A DNA stretch of 64,000 nucleotides from Anagrus nilaparvatae (Eukaryota > Arthropoda > Insecta > Hymenoptera > Mymaridae): assembly GCA_022575985.1 (NCBI GenBank), contig JAKSXM010000107.1:124001-188000 (forward strand), given 5' to 3'. Shown piece after piece: positions 25,001-33,900 of the stretch; position 1 is the stretch's first letter; every line of letters begins with the position of its first letter. The notes beneath the pieces are model-generated. The model saw nothing but the letters and a program-made list of their open reading frames with translations, searched no databases and was not told where the DNA came from. The position numbers were made by a program, and so were the translations under genes.

Positions 25001-26354
25001 TTAAATTGAAAATATCGAAAATACCCATACGTGTAAAAAAGTTCGGATTCGATTATCGATATACCTATTTAAAATAAATTTGCAATAAATAAGTGAATAT
25101 AACCCTCTCACTTCATTTATTAAAGCATCACAACGTAATTAAAAGCATTTTTAGTATTCGGCATAGAGTAGGTATCCCTAAAACTCGATTTTAATAACAC
25201 ACGAGATTTGGTGAAAACGATGAGAAAAATCTCCTAAGGTTGTACAAGAGAGCATTTTTCTTATTTTTTTTATTAATTTAAATTGTTTTTTAACATCGGT
25301 AAGGGAGAAATAAGTTCTTTAAGGTTTATAGTTTCATAATAAAACTCGGTTTTAGATAAATTATGCATACTTTTTTATATAAACGCTAATTTGTGTGTAT
25401 TTGATCGAAATTCAATACGTTCGAAAATTGGCTCCTATACAGTATAATAAGTATAAAAAAATACATAATAAAATTCTTAATTTCTTACCTCCAGAGTTTG
25501 CCAAGAGTCTTAGAGAGTTCGGCATTGTGCAACTGCGGGTACTGGTCGGCAAGTCTTCTTCTAGCTGCTTGAGCCCAAACCATGAATGCATTCATTGGTC
25601 GTTTAATGTGAGTCGTTCTACGGCTACTGTTTCGCGAAGTAACCGGTAATAAGGTCCAGTCATATCCTAGAGAAATATAAAAAGAAGCTTTTTTAATATC
25701 GATTACTTTGGCACATTAGCAAATGCTCTCGCAATTATGCTACATGAGCTGGAATATGCATTTAAGAGCTTTTTTTGCGCTAAATTTTTATTTGCGTTTG
25801 ATGATCAATCAATATTCAACTCATCCTCAATCTCGAGATTCTCGAGCAAATAAAAATGTTCTGTGAAGCTATTTATAAAAAAATTATTTACCGATTGATG
25901 ACCGTCAGAAGGGAGCAAAGCTATAGTCTTAACAGCGATATTTTGACTCATATAATCGATCGTTTATTCGTTTTCGTATGTCATAAGAGTCATAAGATAT
26001 AAAATCTTGAAAATCTTAAAAATAGTTAGAGATGAGCTGATGCCGTTATGCACCGTAAACTTTTGCTAGTAATAAATAACCGTTGCGCCGTCGCTTTTAA
26101 TTTGGGTAAGAAAATAATTATTATAATTAGAGATCGCGGTCTCGCTCTGTTCGCAGCACCTGTCACCTATTCTTTCATCTCAGTTCTCTTTTTATAACAT
26201 CGTTATCTCTCTATTACTGCTTTTATCACTTTCAAATAGTTTAAATCTTATATTTTTTTTTGCTTTTACCTTGCAACAATTTCCCAACAGCATCATCCAA
26301 GGAAGCGGAGGCATTGATTTTGGGCACTGCGGCGTCATTTTCTTCGAGTTCCAT
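5371..26354 (-). CDS. SoxE: SoxE-group HMG-box transcription factor, copy A (5 exons, 309 aa)
   Basis: Sequence-specific DNA-bending nuclear transcription factor of the SoxE group (vertebrate Sox8/9/10, fly Sox100B). The exons 26354-26270, 25666-25489, 12932-12845, 6150-5901 and 5699-5371 join in one frame to 930 nt, with GT/AG at every junction. Residues 21-36 match the SoxE dimerisation segment ([17 protein letters not shown]). The HMG box runs from about 48 to 124, with [27 protein letters not shown] and the basic tail YQPRRRK; WAQAARR and the tail are SoxE-type. The C-terminal half (125-309) is rich in Ser, Tyr, Asn and Gln and ends [16 protein letters not shown]. An intron splits the Arg codon after GKLW, as in copy B; another splits [12 protein letters not shown] and has no counterpart in copy B. 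The start is the first good ATG before the conserved segment. Introns are 0.6, 12.6, 6.7 and 0.2 kb. Group assignment is secure; one-to-one orthology with Sox100B is not. Confidence 0.93.
5901..6150 (-). CDS. SoxE: SoxE-A exon 4: end of HMG box and variable region
   Basis: Acceptor TTCAAG/TACCAA, donor CACAAG/GTAACT. It starts exactly at [13 protein letters not shown], completing the HMG basic tail, and continues with a Ser/Thr/Asn-rich stretch containing YSQVYSSE and [15 protein letters not shown]. Confidence 0.92.
7225..7472. repeat. Small nested inverted repeat (MITE-like)
   Basis: ATCCGCTTGCGGCAA at the left pairs with TTGCCGCAAGTGGGAT at the right. Inside, GATTGCAAATGGATTGAAA pairs with TTTCAATTCATTTGCAATC. 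A short CCGCTTG hairpin lies at the left tip. It sits in SoxE-A intron 3. Confidence 0.65.
7552..8421. mobile_element. Foldback element, about 430-bp arms with almost no loop
   Basis: Left arm TGTTGAAACATAGCCGACTA, then TTCTGGGCCTAGAAACG, pairs with CGTTTCTAGGCCCAGAAGG and GTAGTCGGCATG at the right. Pairing is visible through TTACGGC and AATGGCC.. blocks to a centre near 7985. No protein-coding capacity. Lies in SoxE-A intron 3. Confidence 0.82.
9333..10520. mobile_element. Foldback element made of CCGTGT...ACCGTAT motif arrays
   Basis: Termini TACACTTACCG / CGGTAAGTGTA. From 9335 to 9740 the motif CCGTGT(G/C)TAACCGTATG-like recurs about every 55-65 bp; from 9900 to 10518 its inverse (ACGGTTA.ACACGG) recurs. 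The centre has a GC-rich inverted pair, GGGGCCTTCGGCCCC at 9784 and GGGGCCGAAGGCCC at 9865. Apparent ORFs on both strands are translated repeat. Confidence 0.88.
11214..12250. mobile_element. Non-autonomous DNA transposon with about 55-bp terminal inverted repeats
   Basis: GTTACGCTCACGC, GAGAACGTC and ATTCTGGATACTGCCT at the left are matched in inverse by AGGCAGTATCCAGAAT, GACGTTCTC and GCGTGAACGTAAC at the right. The 0.95-kb interior is AT-rich with no transposase frame. Confidence 0.78.
12248..12600. mobile_element. GC-rich MITE with hairpin, family present four times
   Basis: AAGTATCAAGGGCGTAAAAG at one end, then GCTCGGCGAAGCCGGGCACG. GTCTAAAGTATTTCGCCCAT at 12333 pairs with ATGGGCGAAATACTTTAGAC at 12577. 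Related copies lie at 23285-23460 and 55391-55601; 9248-9300 is a fragment. Confidence 0.7.
12845..12932 (-). CDS. SoxE: SoxE-A exon 3: helix 3 region of the HMG box
   Basis: Acceptor TTTCAG/GATT; donor TACAAG/GTAATA. It encodes [18 protein letters not shown] followed by [11 protein letters not shown]. It is an 88-nt island lying 12.6 kb from exon 2 and 6.7 kb from exon 4; only frame and homology link it to them. Confidence 0.93.
13000..13386. other. Intronic AT-rich spacer, no gene seen
   Basis: Right of SoxE-A exon 3. No repeat boundaries could be set. Confidence 0.35.
15260..15328. repeat. (AC)n microsatellite
   Basis: About 34 uninterrupted AC units inside the tandem array; a related ACAT/AC tract is at 15971-16020. 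Confidence 0.97.
15971..16020. repeat. (ACAT)n(AC)n microsatellite
   Basis: About eight ACAT units run into AC units at the equivalent place in the next array unit. Confidence 0.95.
16478..18759 (+). mobile_element. 5'-truncated non-LTR retrotransposon with disrupted reverse transcriptase
   Basis: Encodes the 3' half of a LINE second ORF, jockey-like in layout. Reverse-transcriptase blocks appear in order: [57 protein letters not shown] and YADDLQIY; the catalytic Asp residues are present. A TAA at 17288-17290 interrupts [12 protein letters not shown], where related elements read FR.GHSTETALL. A frameshift near 17750 separates WAKN from [10 protein letters not shown]. The C-terminal part (to 18458) has [18 protein letters not shown] and similar. 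About 280 bp of 3' UTR end in TTTACA repeats. The endonuclease and first ORF are absent, so the copy is dead. Exact clade not determined. Confidence 0.88.
18819..21299. mobile_element. 2.5-kb foldback element with 1.2-kb arms
   Basis: Ends GGATGGGCATAT / ATATGCCCATCC. The outer 230 bp of each arm is full of CGATAG/CTATCG motifs (GCGATAGAAT, AGTATCGACTATCGACTA). Arms pair through TGATGTGAATATTGC, AGTTATTACAAAAAAACCGT and TTAGTTATGCCTC to an apical hairpin at 20088-20130 (ATAGCAAAAACACCC / AGGGTGGTTTTTGCTAT). The right arm has an internal duplication of about 165 bp (20552-20715 and 20723-20890). The ORFs at 20652 and 21107 are repeat sequence. Lies in SoxE-A intron 2. Confidence 0.9.
22100..22375 (+). 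repeat. Short motif repeat, CGTTCATGTACTGGT
   Basis: The motif occurs at about 22105 (variant), 22160 and 22345; GGTCATGTACTGGTACGAAT is at 32418. The 22345 and 32418 copies share a following TACCTTA. Confidence 0.5.
23033..23240 (-). repeat. Dispersed repeat, CGACCTCCGTTTTAAC family
   Basis: CGACCTCCGTTTTAACGAAA, AATAATATAAA and CGCATGTCGTTTTGAGAATA recur at 59515-59640 (CGACCTCCGTTTTAACAAAA). The CATGTCGTTTTG segment is the inverse of a repeat at 54471, 55288 and 57771. Confidence 0.6.
23285..23460. repeat. Copy of the GC-rich MITE family
   Basis: TTTTTGCCTACCGCGTACGA, then CCCATGATACTTAATATACT and CTCGTTCTACGCCTCGGTGG correspond to parts of 12248-12600 and 55391-55601. Confidence 0.6.
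23497..23773. repeat. 277-bp inverted-repeat element (MITE-like)
   Basis: TCTAGTTTGTAATTGCAAT and GGGGAAAATCAAGTCTATGT pair with ACATGGGTCATGCAG-inverse, AGACTTGCTTTCCCC and ATTGTAATTTCAAACTAGA. Arms about 85 bp with mismatches. Confidence 0.65.
23780..25488. other. Intron 2 of SoxE-A near exon 2, no element recognised
   Basis: AT-rich, with one GC-richer patch at 24580-24640 (CCGGCCGGATCAATGAC, CGCGCGCGAC). No gene or clear inverted repeat. Confidence 0.4.
25489..25666 (-). CDS. SoxE: SoxE-A exon 2: first two thirds of the HMG box
   Basis: Acceptor CTAG/GATATG; donor TGGAG/GTAAG. It encodes [11 protein letters not shown], a basic linker, then [18 protein letters not shown] through [12 protein letters not shown]. 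It ends two bases into the Arg codon, the same phase and position as exon 2 of copy B. Confidence 0.95.
26270..26354 (-). CDS. SoxE: SoxE-A exon 1: start codon and dimerisation segment
   Basis: Encodes [20 protein letters not shown], then DAVGKLLQ and the first base of a Gly codon. The donor reads CAAG/GTAAAA. The remaining two bases of GGA come from exon 2, giving GYDW, the SoxE hallmark after AV..LL. Confidence 0.88.
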
Positions 26355-28712
26355 GTATCTGACTCGAATCAAAAGCTTAAACTTTATTCAGGAGATTCAC
26401 GGGAGATGCAAGAGTCGACGATTCCTCACTGAGGCAAATAGACCGAAGGAAATGATAGTTAAAAGCGCTTTAAAACTCGCGCGTGCGTAAGACTTGGAAA
26501 AGCCATCGAGACTCGAGAGACACGTGCAACGTGCTGCATTGTACAATAATACCAAAATAAAATAATACACAAAGCAAAGAAAGGAAAGGGGTATGGTATA
26601 GAGGCGGTGGTACGTGAGTTACGGACCACCTCTTAGAGGAGAGGGAAATGCTATTCGCTCTCGTTGGCATATAATTAATATTATGTAGTACCTATAATAA
26701 ATTTTAATCCGAAACTATAATTTCCAAGCTATTGAAAACTGAAAACTGCTTTGTTTTGTCATAAAAGGCAGTGTTAAAGTCTCCTACAGGTAACCTATTA
26801 GCCAGAATGGATTTTCTTTAAAATGCTCGGGACGAGAGAATTGAAATAAATAAGAGGAGATAGTGTCAAAGAAGTTTCTTTGATCTAAAGAAGCAAGCCG
26901 ACATTGACCGTGTATGGGCCTTCTGTTTCTGCGGGTGCGCTCATTCGTTAAATCTATAATTAGGTCTTTGCTTCTGAAAAACTCGATCGAAGCTAATTTT
27001 CAGTAGATTTGTGGATTTGGTTAATTTAGCTTCTTCATAAGAGGAATTGCTTTCTTTGTCGAAGTTAGGGCTAGGGCCTGTAATTATTATTTTTCGTTAA
27101 GTGAATCGACACGAAGAGGATTCCGAGTAAAACTAGCGGAGAAACTTGAAATAGAATAAATATTATCGTGATTTGCACATGTGCTCGCAGTATGCAATCG
27201 ATTTAAAAAGTTTGTAATTTGTTTGATTCGATGGAACAATTTAATACTTGGACTGCGAAACAGGATTTAAAAAATTTCACTTGTAGTTTAAATTTTTCGT
27301 TATTAAAACTTGTTATAAAATAAAGTTAGGAAAAAATGAAATATTTTTTTAGCATTTTTTTTTAAAAAGTAGCTTATTATTAATTGTTAAGTCGAAGTGA
27401 GCGTAAAAAAATTAATCCGAAGGAATGAGAAAGCAAGCTTGAATATCATCAAATATCATCGTCGGACAGTTGAAAGGGTCAGGTATCGGCGTGGGGTCTT
27501 TCTCTTCGACAGGTGGTTAAAGAAGACCCCCCATAAAGAGCGTTCGAAAAATTTCGTCGCGTCATTCGTCCGATTAACGACGAATTAACGGTCTCATTAA
27601 GATCTAATACTAACTTTAAGATAAAGAATTGTCAAATAAATAGATTTTTAATTTAAAGCAAAACTTCAAACTGACACTAAATTACATTTCTTTTTGGAGG
27701 TGAGTTTATTTTTTCCCCACAGGATTCTAATTTAAGGAAATTCTTTTAAGGGGAGAACCCCCATACATTCAAAGCTTTGTAATAGAAAAAGTAAAAAAAG
27801 TATTAAATTTTTGAAACTTACTTTTCTAACCGATTTTTAAATTTAAAATAAGTTTTAAACTCCGATTTTTTTTTCTAAATGTAAATGTAATTAATATAAA
27901 AATTCTTGGAAAATCATATAGGTATGCTAATTAGTATAAATTCAGATTATTGATTTAGTTTTTATTTAATAAATGGGAAAATAAATTGTGAATTTAACCT
28001 TTGATAATTTTATATTTAACACAAGATGAATGAAAAAAAGTTTTAACTAATCGCGCTCATTCTAGACTAACAAATAAATTGTTACATAAAAATATAATTC
28101 AAATTTAAGGCTATGAGGTTAGTAAATAATTTTTATTAATGATACTTTTTTACAAATTAAGTACAAAAAGAAGCTTATTTTCAAAAAAATAGCAAGAAAA
28201 CCCTTGGAAATTTGTTTTCTTTAATAAAAAAATAAAGAATAGCCGATGATTAAACTTTTTTTATCGATTATTATATTTACATGCGGATTTTATTTCACGG
28301 ATTTGAACGTATATAAAAAATTCTCTCTTTGCATGAAAGCTGATAAAAGACTCATTTTTAATTAATTACTGAAAGAAGCTTTTCGGTAAACCTACTCAAA
28401 GTTTAACTTGGAATCGTGCAATAAAATAAAAGCATTGCATCTTGTATTCCTGTACTTCCATGCTTTTAAGAAAAAAGGCTACTTGCATTTTCAATTGTTC
28501 GTTTTATGCAGGAAAGAAAGCAAGCTAGAGCTTTGGTTTGTATGCGCTTGGAGCAAAAGTAGCATTTCAAAATAAGCATCTATTATGCAAATGCTATTTC
28601 CCTATTGCTTATCATTATGCAAATTCTATGGCATGTCAGTAAAACTCAATACTTCAAAATTGACACATCTTATAAAATCAGTAAATTTAAAGCAAATAGA
28701 AAATAAGGGCGA

Positions 28713-29353
28713 CTACCTACTCGGCACATCCGTAAGATAAAATCTTAAATTAATGCGATTAAATGACCTACTCGGCACATGGGCATCGGTCCCACTCGGC
28801 ACTTATAAGTAGTAGATTATCCTTAGATTTAGACTACCTACTCGGCACAGTAAAAAATAAATATATAGAAAATAAATATATAATAGAAAACAACTTTTTT
28901 TGTTTAAATGCTATTACAATTAACCCTCCGTGGGTCCTCTGTGTTTTTATCTACGCGCTGGGTCCTCTATGACGATATCGTCAGGGCCAATTTTTAACCC
29001 TTTAAAAATAATTTTTGCCAAAATTTTTTTTAAAGTTTTTAGATAAACATATCAGCTAAAGATTAAAAAAGGTTTTTGGCTAAAATGTCCGCTCAGTTTT
29101 GCGCCAAAAAATCCGGAGCAGCGGAAAACGAGCATTTTTTCGATTTTCGGTTAAAAATTCATATCTCCGGCCCTAATGGATATTAAGGAAAAATATTTTA
29201 GAGTTTCAAAAATATGAAATGTGCCGAGTTGGTACATAGTATTTTCATTAATCTGTAAAATAATCTTTATTATCCGATAAGACGGATGTGCCGAGTAGGA
29301 CCGCCACCCATTTGCCGAGTAGGTATATGTTTTAATCCGATGTGCCGAGTAGG
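28713..29353. mobile_element. Foldback element with CTACTCGGCACA motifs
   Basis: CTACTCGGCACA or close variants occur at about 28717, 28771, 28794 and 28839; the inverse TGTGCCGAGTAGG occurs near 29222, 29288, 29313 and 29341. Linking sequence (GACGGATGTG / CACATCCGTA) also pairs. It lies between the SoxE promoters. Confidence 0.82.
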
Positions 29354-29639
29354 CATTTTCCCGAAAATAATTTTAAATTTTGAGTTTTTTCATTAAAGAA
29401 AATTAGATTTTCCGAGAGCAAAAATGATTTCCTAATATTTTTCGTAACTTGCAACTTGTTGTAGCACTTGCATTTAGCACTTAAATTTAAAACCATTTTT
29501 CTTTTGAAACAAATAGAAAATAATTTTTGATACAAAATCAAGATTTCCTTTTGCCTCAAAAGCATTGCTTTCTCGGTGTAACATTATAATTAAAATTACG
29601 GCCAGCAATTTTAGATTCGAAAATTTCAAATCAAGTAAA

Positions 29640-30075
29640 ATTGATTCACCTCAGTCCAGTGGATCTTACGCATTTTAAGTCGTTAATAAGGATTTTCAAG
29701 GTTTCACCCATTTTCTGATGGCCAGTTTTGAGTATTCAAATCTACATCATAAAAAATATGTGCAAGTTGAAAAATATTCTTTATGAATCTGCATTTAAAT
29801 GTTCAAAATATACGCTGCCGATTTTGAGGTTAAAAATTTAGACGCCCGCGATTTTGAGTTTGAAAAATAAATGATTGAAAAAATCATTGATTCCAAAAAC
29901 CACAGAGACAATTCAAAGTTGAGCTCAATCGCTGCTGTATCTTGAAAAAATGTGTATATTTTGCAATCGTTTTGCTTTATTTTGGTGATTGGCCATGGAA
30001 AAATGGAGGAAATCTTCAAAATCGTTTTATTAAAATTTTTGGCTAAGGCTAGGCTGTCGAGCATTGCTAACATTT
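29640..30075. repeat. Relic related to the 36.9-kb foldback
   Basis: TTTCTGATGGCCAGTTTTGA and CACCTCAGTCCAGTGGATC correspond to 36990-37080 (TTTCCGATGGCCAGTTTTGA, GGATCCACCTCAGTG). The second arm is not evident. Confidence 0.55.
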
Positions 30076-30648
30076 TAATGATTTTAATCTGAATTTTTCA
30101 AGGAGTGGAAAATCAAGAAAAATTTTTTCACCTTTAATTTGCATATTAACGCGAGACTTTTTGTTAATATCTCGAAATCATTGAGGGCAGCGCAGCGTCA
30201 ACGAAGTTATGCATTATTTAATGTACTTTTGTACTTAAATCTCGTCAAATTAGGTTTTAAAAGTGGGTGGAGTGAGGAGGAGTACCTCCCTCTTTAGTCG
30301 TAGCTATGGTAACGCAGTCTCTTGCGTAAATAAAAGGAAGCATTTTTTATAAAAATAGGTAAACTATCAATAAGAGTTGTCAATACATTTAAATAGTCTG
30401 TAAAAATGAACTCACGACGAAAATTTGATATCAAAAAGAAATTTGACCTGAAAGAAATTAAGTCTGATTCCATTGCTTTTATTTTTTATTGCCGTCGGTG
30501 TAAGTTTTAGCAGTATTTAGCAACAAGTGTCTGAATGGGAAAATTCCATTGGCCCATATGCTCCGCCTTAATTATCCCGCATTAGTGCCGCGCGCAACGT
30601 CGAAAATCCTCGTGGTGGTAATGCGCAACCACTATGTTCGTTCGCTCG

Positions 30649-30676
30649 TATAAATCGAGATCGCGAGTATTCAGCA
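30649..30676 (+). promoter_or_regulatory. Candidate core promoter of SoxE-B
   Basis: TATAAAT at 30649-30655 is followed about 24 bp later by TATTCAGCAAG (TCAG-type initiator at 30671). It sits in a locally CpG-rich stretch 130-160 bp before the SoxE-B ATG. The spacing is a few bases short of the insect norm. Confidence 0.35.
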
Positions 30677-30806
30677 AGCTTTCGAGAAGCTAGTTGTATT
30701 GTTGTATTTAGGAAAGATAAAAAACAGTGGTGCTGTATGTTATAAACGCTAAAGTGATGCATGCGAGTAGTTGAAGAAAAAAATAAAAAAATCGGCAACA
30801 GGCAAA

Positions 30807-30994
30807 ATGAGTGAGACAAATAAAAAAGTAGCAAGTCTCGGGCAGTTTATTAATAATAGCAATAATAACAATAATAATAATAATAATAATAACAATAGTT
30901 ACAATAACGAAACCGAGGTGGTCGAAGGTATCAACAAAGCCGTGGCAAAAGTGTTAGAAGGATATCAATGGACTATCGTAACAGCAGCTAATAA
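30807..30994 (+). CDS. SoxE: SoxE-B exon 1: poly-Asn N-terminus and dimerisation segment
   Basis: Begins [17 protein letters not shown], runs through an AAT/AAC repeat encoding 12 Asn, then [20 protein letters not shown]. The donor is AATAA/GTAAGT. Its boundary lies 13-14 codons further along the protein than the first intron of copy A, so this junction is not shared. Confidence 0.9.
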
Positions 30995-33900
30995 GTAAGT
31001 AACTATTGATTTAAAAAATTGCGTAAGATTGCGTGGCTTTGAAATGGATGCAAGAAATTGAAAAAGGAGAATTTTCAAATCTGCTTTTGTACTGAAAATT
31101 ATAAAGAAGATGCAATTTTGCATGAAATTCTAGAGAAAAAAAGTAATTTTGAAATAAAATTAAAGGTTTGTCTTGGCTTAAGTTCAATGTTTGACTAATT
31201 AAAAAAAACTAGCTGCACTACCTAACACCCTATTCGTAGTTTTCTTCGTTTAATTTTGAATAAATCCTAGAAAGTTTAGATACGCATTAAGTCAACCTGA
31301 AAAACATCTGACATCTATTTATATATATTATAATTAAAATAAAACTTGAGTATTTCTAAGGATAGCCTGAAATTTACTGTGGACTTTGGAGTGGGCGCTT
31401 AAAAATGAGTCCAACTTGGTTAAATTGCTATTTATTGATTGAAGCATCTTCTAGATTATTAATAAGGCTTGACTAAGTTCTGAAATTTTAAATCTTTCGA
31501 GGGTTTAAATTAGGAGCTTGCTAACTTTGGGTTTTTAGCTTTATTTTTTATGGGTGAACTAATTAGGTAAAAAGTAGATACTGATAAATTGATGTTATAA
31601 AAAAATAAAAAGAAAATGAATAAAAGAATTTATATGCATCTAGGGAAAGAAAAGACTATTTTCTGACGTTTCTGTCCTGTAAGGGACATGTTTTTTGCCC
31701 TTTATATAAAAAATATCTTATTATGATAAAATATCTTAGTAGCGTTTTTTATAATAAGGCTTTTAGACTTTGCCAAAGTTGCTAGTTGCAATATAATTTC
31801 AAACATAACTCGGAATAAGCCGTCAGAAATAATTAAAAAAAAAAAAATCCCCAAAATCCAGAAGCTTTTTCTCTATCAGATTTTTTGCCGCACAGTTGAA
31901 ATAAGCGAAAAATCGCTAGAATCACTACGTTTCCTATTTTTTCAAATTTTTCAATGTTTTCTTTTTATTAGAAATAATGAAAATGAATAAAAATTGATGA
32001 ATTTTTATTTTATCAAAGTATTTGAAAATGCTTAGAAACATTTAATATGCATTTTGGGCAATTTGGACCCTTATACTAATATCAATTAATTGAAAAAGCT
32101 TTGATATTTGAAAATAGGTTGAAAATCCCAAACTTTACCGAATCACGATCAGAACCTGTATCGAAAGGGTCATCGTCGTTGATAACCAACTGATCCTTAA
32201 CCTCAGCGGCTCGCAAAAAAGCTTGAATTTTTTATTTTTTATGGTCGAAAATTGGATGAAAAATTTTTCAAATTAAAAATGGCAGCAACGATGTAACTAG
32301 TCACTTCCTCGTCATCGTAAGATTTGGGAATTGGATTACTTGATAATAGACTAAAATTTAATTGCTAATCATGTCAATTTTAGACGCATAAAAATATTGA
32401 AAATATTTGAATTCTTAAATGGTCATGTACTGGTACGAATACCTTATGCTTTTACGAGCCTGAATTTAGAAAAGGCTAAAAGTAGCGCTTTCAAATTTGA
32501 AATTCGTGCGATTTTCCGCCAACCATTTTCGAATTTTCTCATAAAATTGAGGTTTATTGACAATTAAAGCCCCTTAGAGTAAGAGCAGATTTGGACACAA
32601 TTATCTAGTCCAAATACTCCAAATAGCCCAAAATCCATAATAAATGCTTTTAAACAATTTCTAATACTTAAAATTATATGAAAAAAAAGTCAAACTCTTA
32701 AACTTGAAAATCTTGGAGAAAAAGCTTGAGAATTTTTATTTTCAGGATTTTCTTATTATTTCTGACGGCCTTAGAAGATGAAACTATCTACTAGATCTAT
32801 TAGATTAAGCTGAAGTTCTGAGGACTTCTTTTTACATAAATAATGCTTACGGGTACTAAAGTCTTTACAGCACAAGCAAAAAAATTTAGACAAATGATAT
32901 TTAACAATGCATTTTGCTTTGAAAAACATAAAGAATGTTAAGCTTTTAGGTACTTTTATTTTAAGAAAATCAAAACTCTAAGAAACCGACAGGAAATTTC
33001 AAGGGAAAAAGCTCGATAAGCTCGTAGAAGGGCAATATCAGGATTCTTTAACAAGCTTAAAAAATAAAATGATTTCGTGTGAAATGTACATTGACTTGCA
33101 GATGGAGTCTCCCGATCGAGCTGTAACTTTTATCAGGTGACCGTATTATATACATAAATCATGTTTTTACGCCTTACAATCGATTCTAGCCGTCTCTGTG
33201 AAATTTTTATAAAAGTATAAAGCTCTCAAACACCAAACACCAACTTTTGCTTTATTCTATAAAAGCATGAAAAAGCACTCGGAAAGCTTGTTTTAAAAAC
33301 CCGTTTTTTTTAAATTTTCGCACGAAAACCTGGAAAATCGGAAAATACAAAACGTTCCAGCTGTAGCTCATGTACAACAAAACCCCTTACTTTAAATGAG
33401 TTGATACTGGGTGCGAAAACAGAGTATTACATTTACTTTCGAAGTTTCAAGTTTGGGTATTTTCCTATAAGGGGAAGTTACACTGATAATTAGGAATATT
33501 TTCCGATTTCGGAAATTCAAATTTATCAAAAAAATCCATTTTACTATAGTCAATTCTACAAAAAAAGACACTTTATTTAAGAGATTCTTAGTCAAAATGA
33601 CTAAAGGGAAGGTAAAAAATTCGATTTGGCTAGTTTGTTGAAGTATAAATTTTGGAAAATGGGAAATTATAAATATTCGTTTTTTAAGTTTTTCAATAGT
33701 AATTAGGCTAAATACCCAGAAAAAGATAAATGACGATTTACTTTTAGGAAAACTATAATGTTAAGTCAATATAAAAAAATAATTTTCCAATTTTTGAGAA
33801 ATTCGCATTAAAAAAGTTTACGGTTGAAATTTCTAAAATTCACAGAAACGGGCAGTAAGAAAATTACATATACATATGGAAATAGTGACGCACAGCACAT

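Larger units (their letters stand above)
26355..30806. promoter_or_regulatory. Shared region between the two SoxE start codons
   Basis: 4.45 kb separate the divergent ATGs and must hold both promoters and 5' UTRs. The ends (26100-26660 and 30540-30760) have more CpG than the AT-rich surroundings. The middle holds a foldback (28713-29353) and a relic of another (29640-30075). 27000-28700 is plain AT-rich sequence in which I see no gene. Enhancer function is inferred from position only. Confidence 0.5.

Noticed and set aside
26260..26490. 76-codon plus-strand ORF
   Set aside because: Antisense shadow of SoxE-A exon 1 and its 5' UTR.
28763..28972. 69-codon ORF in the SoxE intergenic region
   Set aside because: Lies within the CTACTCGGCACA foldback.
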